Positions 17,126 to 26,627 of a stretch of DNA of 64,000 nt are shown one piece after another (position 1 is the first letter of the stretch; every line of letters starts with the position of its first letter). The stretch is from Xanthomonas sp. 3793. GTDB taxonomy: Bacteria; Pseudomonadota; Gammaproteobacteria; Xanthomonadales; Xanthomonadaceae. The DNA lies in assembly GCF_024806835.1 (NCBI RefSeq), contig NZ_JANTYU010000004.1:310001-374000 (forward strand). The letters run 5' to 3'. The position numbers and the translations under genes were made by a program. The notes beneath the pieces were generated by a model, which saw nothing but the letters and a program-made list of their open reading frames with translations, was not told the origin of the DNA and did no database searches.

Positions 17126-18535
17126 ATGTTGCTGTACGAGGCATTGGCAACGCAGTTGCGGCAGCGGATCGAGGCCGGCACCCTGCGCGCGGGCGAGCGA
17201 TTGCCGTCGATCCGGCAGCTGGCCGCGACCCATGGCGTCAGTGTGGCCACCGCCGTGCAGGCCTGCCTGCAGCTTGAGCGCGAAGGACGGGTGCAGGCGC
17301 GTCCGCGCTCGGGCTATTTCGTCCGCACCATCGCCGCAGCCGCACCGGTCGCGGCCAGGGCAGCGCGGCAACGCAAACCCGGCATGGTCGACAACCCGGC
17401 GCTGCAGCGCGTGCTCGATACCGTCGCCCGTACCGACCTGGTGCCACTGCATACGGCCACGCCGGCCCCTGCATTACTGCCCGGCACGCAGCTGGCCGCG
17501 GCCTTGGCGCGGCAGTTGCGTCGACACCGCACTGCCGCGCTCGACTACGCCCCGCCCCAGGGCGACGCCGCTTTACGCCGGCAGATAACCCAGCGTTACG
17601 CACATTGCGCCGCCAGCGTGGTTGCGGAAGAAGTGGTGATCACCGCCGGCGCGATGGAAGCCATCAGCCTGGCACTGCGCACGGTGACCACGCCGGGCGA
17701 TGTAGTGCTGGTGGAGACACCTACCTACCACGGCATCCTGCAAGCCGTTGCCGCCTTGCGACTCAAGGTGCTGGAAGTGCCCAACCTTACCGGCGCGGGA
17801 ATCGATGTCGCCCGTCTGGATGCACTGCTGCAACGCACGCCGGCGCGCGCAGCGGTGCTGGTGCCCAACTTCAACAATCCCAATGGCAGCCTCACCCCCG
17901 ACAGCGCCAAGCGCGCACTGCTCGACAGCTGCGCCCGACATGGCACGGTGGTGATCGAGGACGATATCTACCGCGAACTGGATTGGTCGGGTCAGCATCC
18001 TCGTCCGTTACGGCATTTCGACACGCACAACAACGTGATCACCTGCGGCTCGTTTTCCAAGGTATTGGCGCCGGGGCTGCGCGCGGGCTGGCTGCTCGGC
18101 GGCGACTGGACCGATGCGCTGGTACGCGCCAAGTATTTTTCCACCGTTGGCAGCGCCAGCCTGCCGCAACTGGCATTGGCCGATTATCTCGCGCACCACG
18201 ATCTGGAACGGCATCTGCGCAAGCTACGCCGCACCCTGGCCGACAACGGCCAGCGCCTGCGCGATGCGATCGTGCGGCATTGGCCACAGGGCACACGCGT
18301 CGGCGACCCGGCGGGCGGCTTATCGCTGTGGCTGCAGTTGCCCGATGGTGGAAGTGGCCAGGCCTTGTTCGACGCCGCATTGGCCGACGGCATCGGCACC
18401 TCGCCGGGTCATCTGTACTCCAGCCGTGGCGACTACGCAGATCATCTCCGCCTGACCTGCGGCCAGCCGTGGAGCGAACCGCTGGAACGCGCGATGCGTC
18501 GGTTGGCGAAGCTTGCGACACAGGTGGTGCGCTAG
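17126..18535 (+). CDS. MocR-type regulator (GntR wHTH fused to PLP aminotransferase domain)
   Basis: 469 aa. Residues 1-67 form a GntR winged helix (YEALATQLRQRIEAGTLRAG, then LPSIRQLAATHGVSVATAV). From about residue 90 the protein is a fold-type I aminotransferase with TAGAMEAISLAL, NFNNPNGS, IEDDIYRELDW and the PLP-binding Lys near 312 in SFSK, then RAGWLLGG. MocR proteins sense PLP or an amino compound and regulate adjacent genes. The start is ATG 17126, with GGAG close upstream; in-frame 17099 would add nine residues. The divergent EamA transporter is the obvious target. The stop is followed at once by a hexanucleotide repeat. Confidence 0.9.
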   Translation: MLLYEALATQLRQRIEAGTLRAGERLPSIRQLAATHGVSVATAVQACLQLEREGRVQARPRSGYFVRTIAAAAPVAARAARQRKPGMVDNPALQRVLDTVARTDLVPLHTATPAPALLPGTQLAAALARQLRRHRTAALDYAPPQGDAALRRQITQRYAHCAASVVAEEVVITAGAMEAISLALRTVTTPGDVVLVETPTYHGILQAVAALRLKVLEVPNLTGAGIDVARLDALLQRTPARAAVLVPNFNNPNGSLTPDSAKRALLDSCARHGTVVIEDDIYRELDWSGQHPRPLRHFDTHNNVITCGSFSKVLAPGLRAGWLLGGDWTDALVRAKYFSTVGSASLPQLALADYLAHHDLERHLRKLRRTLADNGQRLRDAIVRHWPQGTRVGDPAGGLSLWLQLPDGGSGQALFDAALADGIGTSPGHLYSSRGDYADHLRLTCGQPWSEPLERAMRRLAKLATQVVR

Positions 18536-18561
18536 CTTAGTTGCTGGCGTCAAGTTTCGAT

Positions 18562-18600
18562 TTGTAGTTGTAGTTGTAGTTGTAGTTGTAGTTGTAGTTG
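18562..18600. repeat. Hexanucleotide tandem repeat (TTGTAG)6.5
   Basis: Six and a half perfect copies of TTGTAG begin 27 nt past the stop codon of the MocR-type gene. A run of this length can change copy number by slipped-strand mispairing. It lies outside any gene that I can support, so any effect would be on the transcript end or on a nearby promoter. Flanking DNA keeps a degraded TTGT/TCGTTTG pattern to about 18635, as if the array was once longer. Confidence 0.9.
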
Positions 18601-18710
18601 TCGTTTGCGCTTTCGTTGTCGCTGTCGTTTGCTGTGGACTCGGACCTGGAGAAGAACGATATTGCGCACCTACGTAACGCGACCTTACGTGACCTTTCAG
18701 ATACGTGGTG

Positions 18711-18855
18711 GCAAGCCGCTCTCCCCACGGGAGAGGGGTTGGGGTGAGGGTACGGTGCGAAGCATTCGCATGTTCCACCTGCACGAGACTCCCCCGTCCC
18801 CTCATCCAGCCCAGCGGCTCACCATTCTCGCGAATGGGGAGAAGGACATCGGCTC
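18711..18855. repeat. Dispersed palindromic repeat element (MITE/REP-like)
   Basis: A GC-rich element with an inner dyad CTCTCCCC/GGGAGAGG near 18719-18737, then GGTTGGGGTGAGGG. A complementary arm at about 18796-18856 carries CCCCTCATCCAGCCCAGCGG and AATGGGGAGAAGG. The arms together can fold into a long imperfect hairpin. Similar ends (CTCTCCC...GGGAGAGGG with GGTGAGGG) are, from memory, common between genes in Xanthomonas. No coding capacity. It fills most of the 440-bp gap between the MocR-type gene and fghA. Confidence 0.65.
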
Positions 18856-18974
18856 GCCGCTTTACTCATCGCGCAAGCGCAGGCAACACAGCAACGCCGA
18901 GCGTGCCACCTTTCGCCAGCTCAGGTCACGCGCTCTACAACTCCCTCGACCAGCCACGACTCACCCAACCAGGA

Positions 18975-19805
18975 TCAACCACGCAGCGCCGCAGCATGAT
19001 GTGCGATGTGCTCGCCAATGAAACTGGAGATGAAGTAATAGCTATGGTCGTAGCCGGGCTGCATCCGCACGGTCACCGGGTATGCCGCCGCCTTGGCAGC
19101 GTCTTCGAATAGCCGGGTTTTCAGCTGGTTTTCCAGAAATTCGTCCGCGCCACCTTGATCGATCAACAGCGGCAAACGCTCCTGCGCCTGCGCGATCAAG
19201 GCGGTGGCGTCATACGCCTTCCAGCTGTCGCGATCGTCGCCAAGATAGTGTCCGAATGCCTTCTCGCCCCACGGCACCTGGCTGGGTGCCACGATCGGCG
19301 AGAACGCCGATACGCTGCGATAGCGCCCCGGGTTCTTCAGGGCGATGGTCAATGCGCCATGCCCGCCCATCGAGTGGCCGCTGATCGCACGCGCCCCGGT
19401 GGTGGCAAAGTGCGCTTCGATCAGCGCCGGCAATTCGTTCACCACATAGTCGTACATGCGGTAGTGCGCAGCCCAGGGCTGCTGCGTGGCATCGACGTAG
19501 AAGCCGGCGCCCTTGCCGATGTCGTAGCCCTCTGCATCGGCCACATCGTCGCCACGGGGGCTGGTATCCGGCGCCACCACAATCACCCCATGCTCGGCGG
19601 CATAGCGCTGCGCACCGGCCTTGCTGATGAAGTTCTGCTCGGTACAGGTCAGGCCGCTGAGCCAGTACAGCACCGGCAGCGGGCCGTCGGCGGCCTGGGG
19701 AGGCAGATACACGCCCACCTGCATGCTGCAACCCAGGCTCTGCGATTGATGCCGATACACATCCTGCCAACCGCCAAAACAGGCGCGGTGTTCGATACGT
19801 TCCAT
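18975..19805 (-). CDS. fghA: S-formylglutathione hydrolase
   Basis: 276 aa cytoplasmic esterase that hydrolyses S-formylglutathione to formate and glutathione, the last step of glutathione-dependent formaldehyde oxidation. Catalytic serine lies in GHSMGG (Ser near 145), with Asp near 221 in GGADEFL and His near 254 in GYDHSYYF; WLSGLTCTEQNFI forms the oxyanion-hole loop. Length and motifs match the esterase D/FGH family. It is the last gene of the frmR-frmA-gfa-fghA cluster, 59 bp after gfa. Confidence 0.95.
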   Translation of the reverse strand: MERIEHRACFGGWQDVYRHQSQSLGCSMQVGVYLPPQAADGPLPVLYWLSGLTCTEQNFISKAGAQRYAAEHGVIVVAPDTSPRGDDVADAEGYDIGKGAGFYVDATQQPWAAHYRMYDYVVNELPALIEAHFATTGARAISGHSMGGHGALTIALKNPGRYRSVSAFSPIVAPSQVPWGEKAFGHYLGDDRDSWKAYDATALIAQAQERLPLLIDQGGADEFLENQLKTRLFEDAAKAAAYPVTVRMQPGYDHSYYFISSFIGEHIAHHAAALRG

Positions 19806-19864
19806 GAAAATTCCTTGCGAAGAGAAAACCCTGCAGCCGGATCACCGGCCGCAGGGTTGGACCA

Positions 19865-20443
19865 TCAATGCAACAAACCCTTCTTGCGCGCAACCTGCGC
19901 AGACAGCGCATCCATCAATCCCGGCGACAGGCAGTCGTAGGGCGTCAACCCCAGCTCGGTCAGACGCGTGCGCACGCCATCCATCTGCTCCGGCGGGGTG
20001 CCGGTTTCGATGATGGACGAGACGAATGCGGCAAAGCCCGGCGCCGACCACCCCTGCTGCTTGGACAGCTCGGTGTGCACGAAATCCAGCCCGTAGAACG
20101 CATGCTCCTTGTTCTCGATCCGGCCGAACAGATGCACGCCGCATGCCGTGCAGGCGTGTCGCTGGATCGTCGCGCTTTCATCGACGATCTTCAGCTTTTC
20201 CTCGTGCGCAAGCACCTTGACCTTGTCGCGCGGCGCCACCGCAATCACCGAAAACGCGGCGCCCTCGGGTTTCCAGCACTTACTGCAACCGCATGCGTGG
20301 TTGTGTGCGGTCTGCGCACCCACTTCCACCACCACCTTGTCGCTGGCGCAGTGGCATTCGAGGGTTCCCCCTTGAAAGTTTTCTGCACCGCCCCGCGCAA
20401 CGCCACCATCTACCGAAGGATGAATCGACACGTTAGCCATCAT
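19865..20443 (-). CDS. gfa: Gfa: glutathione-dependent formaldehyde-activating protein
   Basis: 192 aa zinc protein of the Gfa/CENP-V family, reported to bind glutathione and assist formation of S-hydroxymethylglutathione. The two zinc sites are marked by CHC (Cys30, Cys32), CGCSKC (Cys51, 53, 56) and CTACG (Cys98, 101). Full length. The next start ATG 20440 (one residue shorter) is equally possible. It lies between frmA and fghA; whether Gfa is a true enzyme is disputed, but its place in the cluster supports a role in formaldehyde handling. Confidence 0.95.
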   Translation of the reverse strand: MMANVSIHPSVDGGVARGGAENFQGGTLECHCASDKVVVEVGAQTAHNHACGCSKCWKPEGAAFSVIAVAPRDKVKVLAHEEKLKIVDESATIQRHACTACGVHLFGRIENKEHAFYGLDFVHTELSKQQGWSAPGFAAFVSSIIETGTPPEQMDGVRTRLTELGLTPYDCLSPGLMDALSAQVARKKGLLH

Positions 20444-20507
20444 GCCCCTCCCGGAGTCTCGGTCCCACGTGCGCGGAAGCGGCCGCGCGCCGCTCCTGGC
20501 CGTGTGG

Positions 20508-21957
<1,450 letters not shown>

Positions 21958-21975
21958 GCCGACCCTCGACCCGAA

Positions 21976-21992
21976 ATACTGGGGGGCAGTAT
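21976..21992 (-). promoter_or_regulatory. FrmR/RcnR-type operator overlapping the -10 of the frm promoter
   Basis: On the plus strand the site reads ATACTGGGGGGCAGTAT: TACT, six G, one C, AGTA. This is an exact match to the RcnR-type recognition pattern TACT-G6-N-AGTA. On the transcribed strand TATACT (plus strand 21988-21993) is a good -10 hexamer that overlaps one half-site, so binding would block RNA polymerase. It lies 19 nt before the frmR start. Confidence 0.85.
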
Positions 21993-22176
21993 AAGCATCT
22001 GGAAGAAAAAAGCGATGTCGACGGCGTTCCGGTAGTCGATACCAACGCCGCGCTCGACAGAAAGTAACCGCCCTCACATCAGCGGCGTCGCAGTTGCATG
22101 CGATGGCGGGAAACGACCGCGACAGTCGCCCTGCTGCATCGCCGCAGGCGATTTGCGCAGCATCGTAACGTCGCAG

Positions 22177-23091
22177 CTAAGGTTGCGAGCGCTGCTCGTG
22201 CTCGTGCTTGAACTGCAGGCAGGTGGCGTGGAACCGCCCGAGAGCGGGCGAAAAAAACTTGTCGCGGTGGGCGACCAGAAAGAACCGCCGGGTCAGGCGC
22301 GGCAGCCCACCGGTCAACGGCTTCAACTTCTTCGCTGCGATCAACTCGTCCACCACCCAACGCGACAGGCAACTCACCCCCAGGCCCTGCACCACCATGT
22401 TCTTGATCGCTTCCGAGCTGCCGATTTGCCGGGTATCGGACAATGCATGCAGATGCCGCAGCAGCAACTGCTCGACTTCTTCGCGCGTCCCCGAGCCAGG
22501 CTCGCGCAATAGCCAGTCGGCATCGCGCAGCTCGGTCAACGTGACCTTGGCCCGCTTGGCCAATGCATGCCGGCGCCCGACCACGACCAGCAACTCGTCC
22601 ACCAACCATGGTTCGGCACGCAGCTCCGGCAGATGGCAGGGCCCTTCGATCAACCCCATGTCCAGCTCGAAGTTGGCCACCTTGCGCGCGATGGCGCTGC
22701 TATTGGCGCTTTCCATATCCACGCGCAGCGCCGGCGTCTGCTTGCGTAGCGCATGCAGCACCAGCGGCAACACATGATTGCCGATCGTCGTGCTGCACCC
22801 GATCTTCAAACGACCTGTAGAAGCCGCAGCGCCAGGCTCGAATCCCGCCTCGATCTGCTGCGCGCCATCGAGCAGCCTGCGCGCCTGCGGCAACAGCGCC
22901 GTGCCCACATCGTTGAGCACCAGGCGTTTGCCGACGCGATCGAACAACTGCGTTCCCAACGCATGTTCCAGCTCATTGAGCGCGGCACTGGTGGCCGACT
23001 GCGACAACGCCACCGCCAGCCCGGCGCTGGTGGTGCTGCCCTGTTGGGCGATGGCGCAAAAGATCTGAAGTTGTCGCAACGTCAGCCGCAC
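22177..23091 (-). CDS. LysR-family transcriptional regulator
   Basis: 304 aa. N-terminal winged helix (LTLRQLQIFCAIAQQGSTTSAG, ALSQSATSAALNELE, FDRVGKRLVLNDVG) and a C-terminal type 2 periplasmic-binding-like effector domain with LKIGCSTTIGNHVLP and PGSGTREEVEQLL. The Ser-rich ligand loop and GSGTRE segment resemble CysB/CysL-like relatives that sense sulfur or small anions, but that is only suggestive. Start codon GTG 23091. It is divergent from a TDT-family exporter, with direct repeats in the shared promoter region. Confidence 0.9.
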   Translation of the reverse strand: MRLTLRQLQIFCAIAQQGSTTSAGLAVALSQSATSAALNELEHALGTQLFDRVGKRLVLNDVGTALLPQARRLLDGAQQIEAGFEPGAAASTGRLKIGCSTTIGNHVLPLVLHALRKQTPALRVDMESANSSAIARKVANFELDMGLIEGPCHLPELRAEPWLVDELLVVVGRRHALAKRAKVTLTELRDADWLLREPGSGTREEVEQLLLRHLHALSDTRQIGSSEAIKNMVVQGLGVSCLSRWVVDELIAAKKLKPLTGGLPRLTRRFFLVAHRDKFFSPALGRFHATCLQFKHEHEQRSQP

Positions 23092-23094
23092 GAC

Positions 23095-23139
23095 TTACCT
23101 GCTTTACACGTATTGGATAACGATATTACCTGTTTTACA
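23095..23139. promoter_or_regulatory. Direct repeats TTACCTGYTTTACA in the LysR/TDT promoter region
   Basis: Two 14-nt copies at 23095-23108 and 23126-23139 differ at one base. Their starts are 31 bp apart, about three helical turns, so both present the same DNA face. They sit between the divergent LysR and TDT starts, the place where a LysR-type regulator normally binds. The first copy begins 4 bp from the LysR GTG. Confidence 0.7.
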
Positions 23140-23198
23140 GCTACGTCCTGTTACTGGACACTGTTGCCATCACATTCTGCGACGTGCCACCCGCTGCC

Positions 23199-24371
23199 AT
23201 GTCTACTGCGACTGCACTGCCCGTCACCCAGAGGCTGCGCCCGTTCAAGGCGCTGTCCGGCCCGCGCGAAGTGATCCGCCAGTTCACCCCGAACTGGTTC
23301 GCTGCCACCATGGGCACCGGCATTTTCGCGCTGGCGCTCGGGCAACTGCCGTGGCGGGCTCCAGGCTTGGCTGCGGTCGGCGAGTGCCTGTGGATGTGCA
23401 ACGCTGCGTTGTTTGCGGTCTTCGCGCTGTTGTATGCCACGCGCTGGGTGCGGTTCTTCGATGAAGCCAGGCGGATCCTGGGGCACGCTGGCGCCTCGAT
23501 GTTCCTGGGCACCATCCCGATGGGCCTGGCGACCATCATCAACGGTCTGCTGCTGTACGGCGTGCCGCGTTGGGGCAGCGCCGTGCTGCCGCTGGCCGAG
23601 ACCTTGTGGTGGGTGGATGTGGCGATGGCCTTGGCCTGCGGGGCGGGCGTGCCGTATCTGATGTTCACCCGGCAGCAGCACCGCATCGAGCAGATGACCG
23701 CCGTGTGGCTGCTGCCGGTGGTGGCGGCCGAAGTGGCGGCGGCCAGCGGCGGGTTGCTGGCTCCGCACCTTGCCGATGCGGGCACGCGGTTCGCGGTGCT
23801 GATCGCCAGCTACGCGTTGTGGGCGTATTCGGTGCCGGTGGCGATGAGCATCCTGGGCATCCTGCTGCTGCGCATGGCCCTGCATCGGTTGCCGCCGGCC
23901 AGCATGGCAGCATCGAGCTGGTTGTCGCTCGGCCCGATCGGCACCGGTGCGCTAGGCATGTTGGTGATGGGTGCCGACGCCCCGGCGATCTTCGCCGCAC
24001 ACGGGCTAGCTGGGCTCGGGCAGATCGCCGCAGGCATCGGCACGATCGGCGGCCTGCTGTTCTGGGGCCTGGGCGCTTGGTGGCTGCTGCTGTCGGTGCT
24101 GATCACCGCACGCTATTTCCGTGCGGAGGTGCCATTCAATCTGGGCTGGTGGGGCTTTACCTTCCCGCTCGGTGTCTACGCGCTGGCCACCTTGAAGCTC
24201 GGCGCACGGCTGCAGCTGATGTTCTTCACTGGTTTTGGCGTCGTCCTGGTCGTCGTGCTTGGTGTGGTCTGGGCACTCGTGGCGATCAGGACCCTGGCCG
24301 GCGCCTATCGCGGCAACCTGTTCGCGTCGCCCTGCATCGCAGACCTGCAAAGCGAAACGACTGCGCGGTGA
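23199..24371 (+). CDS. TDT family exporter (TehA/SLAC1 type)
   Basis: 390 aa with about ten membrane segments. FTPNWFAATMGTGIFALAL is the characteristic first segment of the tellurite-resistance/dicarboxylate transporter family, which includes TehA anion channels, yeast sulfite exporter Ssu1 and plant SLAC1. NLGWWGFTFPLGVYALA near the C terminus is also typical. The cargo is probably an anion such as sulfite or a C4-dicarboxylate. ATG 23199 is preferred; GTG 23184 would add five residues. It is divergent from a LysR regulator that likely controls it. Confidence 0.88.
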   Translation: MSTATALPVTQRLRPFKALSGPREVIRQFTPNWFAATMGTGIFALALGQLPWRAPGLAAVGECLWMCNAALFAVFALLYATRWVRFFDEARRILGHAGASMFLGTIPMGLATIINGLLLYGVPRWGSAVLPLAETLWWVDVAMALACGAGVPYLMFTRQQHRIEQMTAVWLLPVVAAEVAAASGGLLAPHLADAGTRFAVLIASYALWAYSVPVAMSILGILLLRMALHRLPPASMAASSWLSLGPIGTGALGMLVMGADAPAIFAAHGLAGLGQIAAGIGTIGGLLFWGLGAWWLLLSVLITARYFRAEVPFNLGWWGFTFPLGVYALATLKLGARLQLMFFTGFGVVLVVVLGVVWALVAIRTLAGAYRGNLFASPCIADLQSETTAR

Positions 24372-24669
24372 ACGGTGCAGCGGGAGTGCTGGATCGATCC
24401 GTTGCCATTGATTGGGTCATTGCAACACCCGACCCGGCCGGCAACTGCACGATCGTGCATCGCATCGGTTCGGCGCCATGACGGCATCCCTAGCAGGCCC
24501 GGCCCACACCGGCGCAATCAGGTAACAGGCTGAACTGCATCCACGTCAGCGCCGTTGCACTCTGTGGCAATGCCGACCTGCGGCCGCGCACGATGTGCTG
24601 GGCCTCGCCACAGCCGGCAGCTGCACACAGTCATGCACGACCGCAAGCACTGCCTGACGCGTCACTTCC
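24372..24669. other. Intergenic region between convergent genes
   Basis: About 298 bp between the ends of the TDT exporter and the glycosyltransferase. No gene or clear terminator hairpin was recognised. Confidence 0.4.
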
Positions 24670-25683
24670 TCAACGATCGACTACGACCGGCGCAATGCCG
24701 ACAGCGTTTTGCGGCGCATGCTCCGGCAGCGATGCCAACACTGCGCTGCGGAAGCGCGCTGCAAATGCGGCATCGCTGGCCTGATAGAAGGCGCGCGCAT
24801 TGGCTGAGAGCGCTTCCAGCGCGGCCTGCGGCATGGCGAGCGCGGTGTCCACTGCCTGCGCGATTCCTGCTGCGTCGACGTAGTAGTAGGACGCCAGGCG
24901 CCGCTGGCGCACCTCGCCCACCGGAATCAGCACGCCATGTGCCGGCGTAACAAGTTCGTTCATCGGCTCGCCATCGGTGGCCAACGTAACCGCACCCACG
25001 CTCAGCGCTTCCATCAGGTAGTGCCCGAAGCCTTCGGCCTCGGAGGGACAGAGGTGGAAAAGGTGCGCGTTCTGCAGGCGGCGTAATTCCGCATCGTCGA
25101 GATAGCCGACCCGATGATCGATGTTCGGCGCCACCACCGGCTTGCCGGCCGTCCGCGGGTTCTGCACCACGGTCAGCAGCGGCCACTCCGGATGCTGCTT
25201 CCAGGTCTCCAGCAGCACGCGCGTGCCCTTGGCGGTACTGCGCCCGGCCAGATGGAAAAAGGCACGCTGACGCGGCACCTGCGCATCAAAGCGATCCGGA
25301 CTGGTAAAGCCGATGAAACGCGTGGTGCAGCCCAGGCTCTGGAAAATCCGCTCGGCGTGGCGGGTCTTGCACAGCACCGCGTCGAATTTCGGCAGCAACG
25401 GCAACCATTTGGGCAGCAGCCATTCCGGATTGGGCACCAACAGGTTGATCTGACCCAGTGGCAGGCAACGCGCATACACGCGTTCGGAAAAGATCTGCAG
25501 CGGCACCCGCCCGAACAGCGCGCGACTGGCCCACAGGCGCACCTCGCGCCCGGTGTCCTGCAACCGCTGGCTGGTGAACCCCAGTTCCTGCACCGGCACG
25601 CCGCCGGCGCGCAGGGTCTGCGCCATCAGTACCATGTCGCGGGTCAGGCCCACGCCGTTATCGCGGCTGATCACCCGCATCAT
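24670..25683 (-). CDS. Glycosyltransferase (GT4-like)
   Basis: About 337 aa with the two-domain look of a GT-B glycosyltransferase. The N-terminal part has RVISRDNGVGLTRDMVLMAQTL and FDAVLCKTRHAERIFQSLG. The C-terminal nucleotide-sugar domain has FHLAGRSTAKGTRVLLETW, VGYLDDAELRRLQNAHLF and the EX7E-like CPSEAEGFGHYLMEALSVG. The start is placed at ATG 25683 (MMRVISRDN), where homology-like sequence begins; ATG 25770 would add 29 residues of unclear character. Acceptor and sugar unknown. It stands alone, divergent from the two-component genes, so it may be involved in envelope polysaccharide assembly. Confidence 0.78.
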   Translation of the reverse strand: MMRVISRDNGVGLTRDMVLMAQTLRAGGVPVQELGFTSQRLQDTGREVRLWASRALFGRVPLQIFSERVYARCLPLGQINLLVPNPEWLLPKWLPLLPKFDAVLCKTRHAERIFQSLGCTTRFIGFTSPDRFDAQVPRQRAFFHLAGRSTAKGTRVLLETWKQHPEWPLLTVVQNPRTAGKPVVAPNIDHRVGYLDDAELRRLQNAHLFHLCPSEAEGFGHYLMEALSVGAVTLATDGEPMNELVTPAHGVLIPVGEVRQRRLASYYYVDAAGIAQAVDTALAMPQAALEALSANARAFYQASDAAFAARFRSAVLASLPEHAPQNAVGIAPVVVDR

Positions 25684-25847
25684 CGGAAACGCCTTGCCAT
25701 GCGCGCACTCGCCATCGGGATGGCACAGTGTCGAAGCGATGGTGTCCTGCGTGATGTCCCGTCCCGTCATGTCGCCTTGCACATGTGCCAATAATTGACA
25801 AATTTGATCATTATGATGGGTGTTCCAGCCTTGCACCTGCGAGCACC

Positions 25848-26627
25848 ATGTATCCGGTAGCCACCACCCTGCGCGGCCCGAACGCCACGCCACCGACGAT
25901 GACCTCCATGGATATGCAACAACCCTGCGTTCTTGTGGTCGACGACGACCCGGACCTGCGCAAGCTCATCGGCGAATTTCTGAGCGCTCACGGTTACCAG
26001 GTGGACGTTGCCGAAAACGTGACTGACATGCGCACGCGCATGGCGCAGCGCCGCCCGGACCTCATCGTACTCGACGTGATGATGCCGGGAGAAGATGGGC
26101 TGAGCGCCGCACGCGCCCTGGCCAGCGAACGCGGTTCGCCGGCGGTCATCATGCTCAGTGCGCTGGGCAACGATACCGACCGCATCATCGGCCTGGAAGT
26201 GGGGGCCGACGACTACCTGGCCAAGCCCTGCAACCCGCGCGAACTGCTGGCGCGGGTACGCGCCCTGCTGCGCCGCAGCCAGGCCAGCAACGAGCAGGCC
26301 GACCAGCGCGGAAACGTCTACGAATTCGCCGGTTGGCGACTGGACGTGGTGCGCCGCGACCTGCGCGACCCGACCGGCATCTTCATCAACCTCTCGGACG
26401 GCGAGTTCGCATTGCTGCGCACCTTCGTCGAGCATCCGCAGCGGGTGCTCAGCCGCGACCAGCTGCTGGACTATGCGCGCGGCCGCGATACCGACGTCTA
26501 CGACCGTGCCATCGACAGCCAGATCAGCCGCCTGCGCCGCAAGATCAATGAACGCGTCCATACCGAGTTGATTCGCACCGTACGCAACGAGGGTTACATG
26601 CTGCTGCCGGGCGTCTCGCGTCTGTGA
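25848..26627 (+). CDS. OmpR-family response regulator
   Basis: About 259 aa. Receiver domain with acidic pocket near 32-34 (VVDDDPDLR), phospho-acceptor Asp near 76 (LIVLDVMMPGEDG), Ser near 104 (IMLSALG) and Lys near 126 (YLAKPCNPRELLARVRALL). A winged helix follows (LSDGEFALLRTFVEHPQRVLSRDQL, then RAIDSQISRLRRKI and IRTVRNEGYML). The true start is uncertain: ATG codons at 25848, 25899, 25908 and 25914 are all in frame and none has a strong Shine-Dalgarno. It overlaps the sensor kinase gene by GTGA. Upstream is a short dyad ATCAT-T-ATGAT at 25807-25817. Confidence 0.92.
   Translation: MYPVATTLRGPNATPPTMTSMDMQQPCVLVVDDDPDLRKLIGEFLSAHGYQVDVAENVTDMRTRMAQRRPDLIVLDVMMPGEDGLSAARALASERGSPAVIMLSALGNDTDRIIGLEVGADDYLAKPCNPRELLARVRALLRRSQASNEQADQRGNVYEFAGWRLDVVRRDLRDPTGIFINLSDGEFALLRTFVEHPQRVLSRDQLLDYARGRDTDVYDRAIDSQISRLRRKINERVHTELIRTVRNEGYMLLPGVSRL

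Noticed and set aside
18562-18600. Hexanucleotide array considered as a CRISPR or as part of a repeat protein
   Set aside because: Units are six bases with no spacers, and the frame through it is not an extension of the regulator, whose stop precedes the array.
25795-25817. TTGACA and TATGAT before the response regulator as a promoter
   Set aside because: The two hexamers are only 11 bp apart, too close for a sigma-70 promoter.
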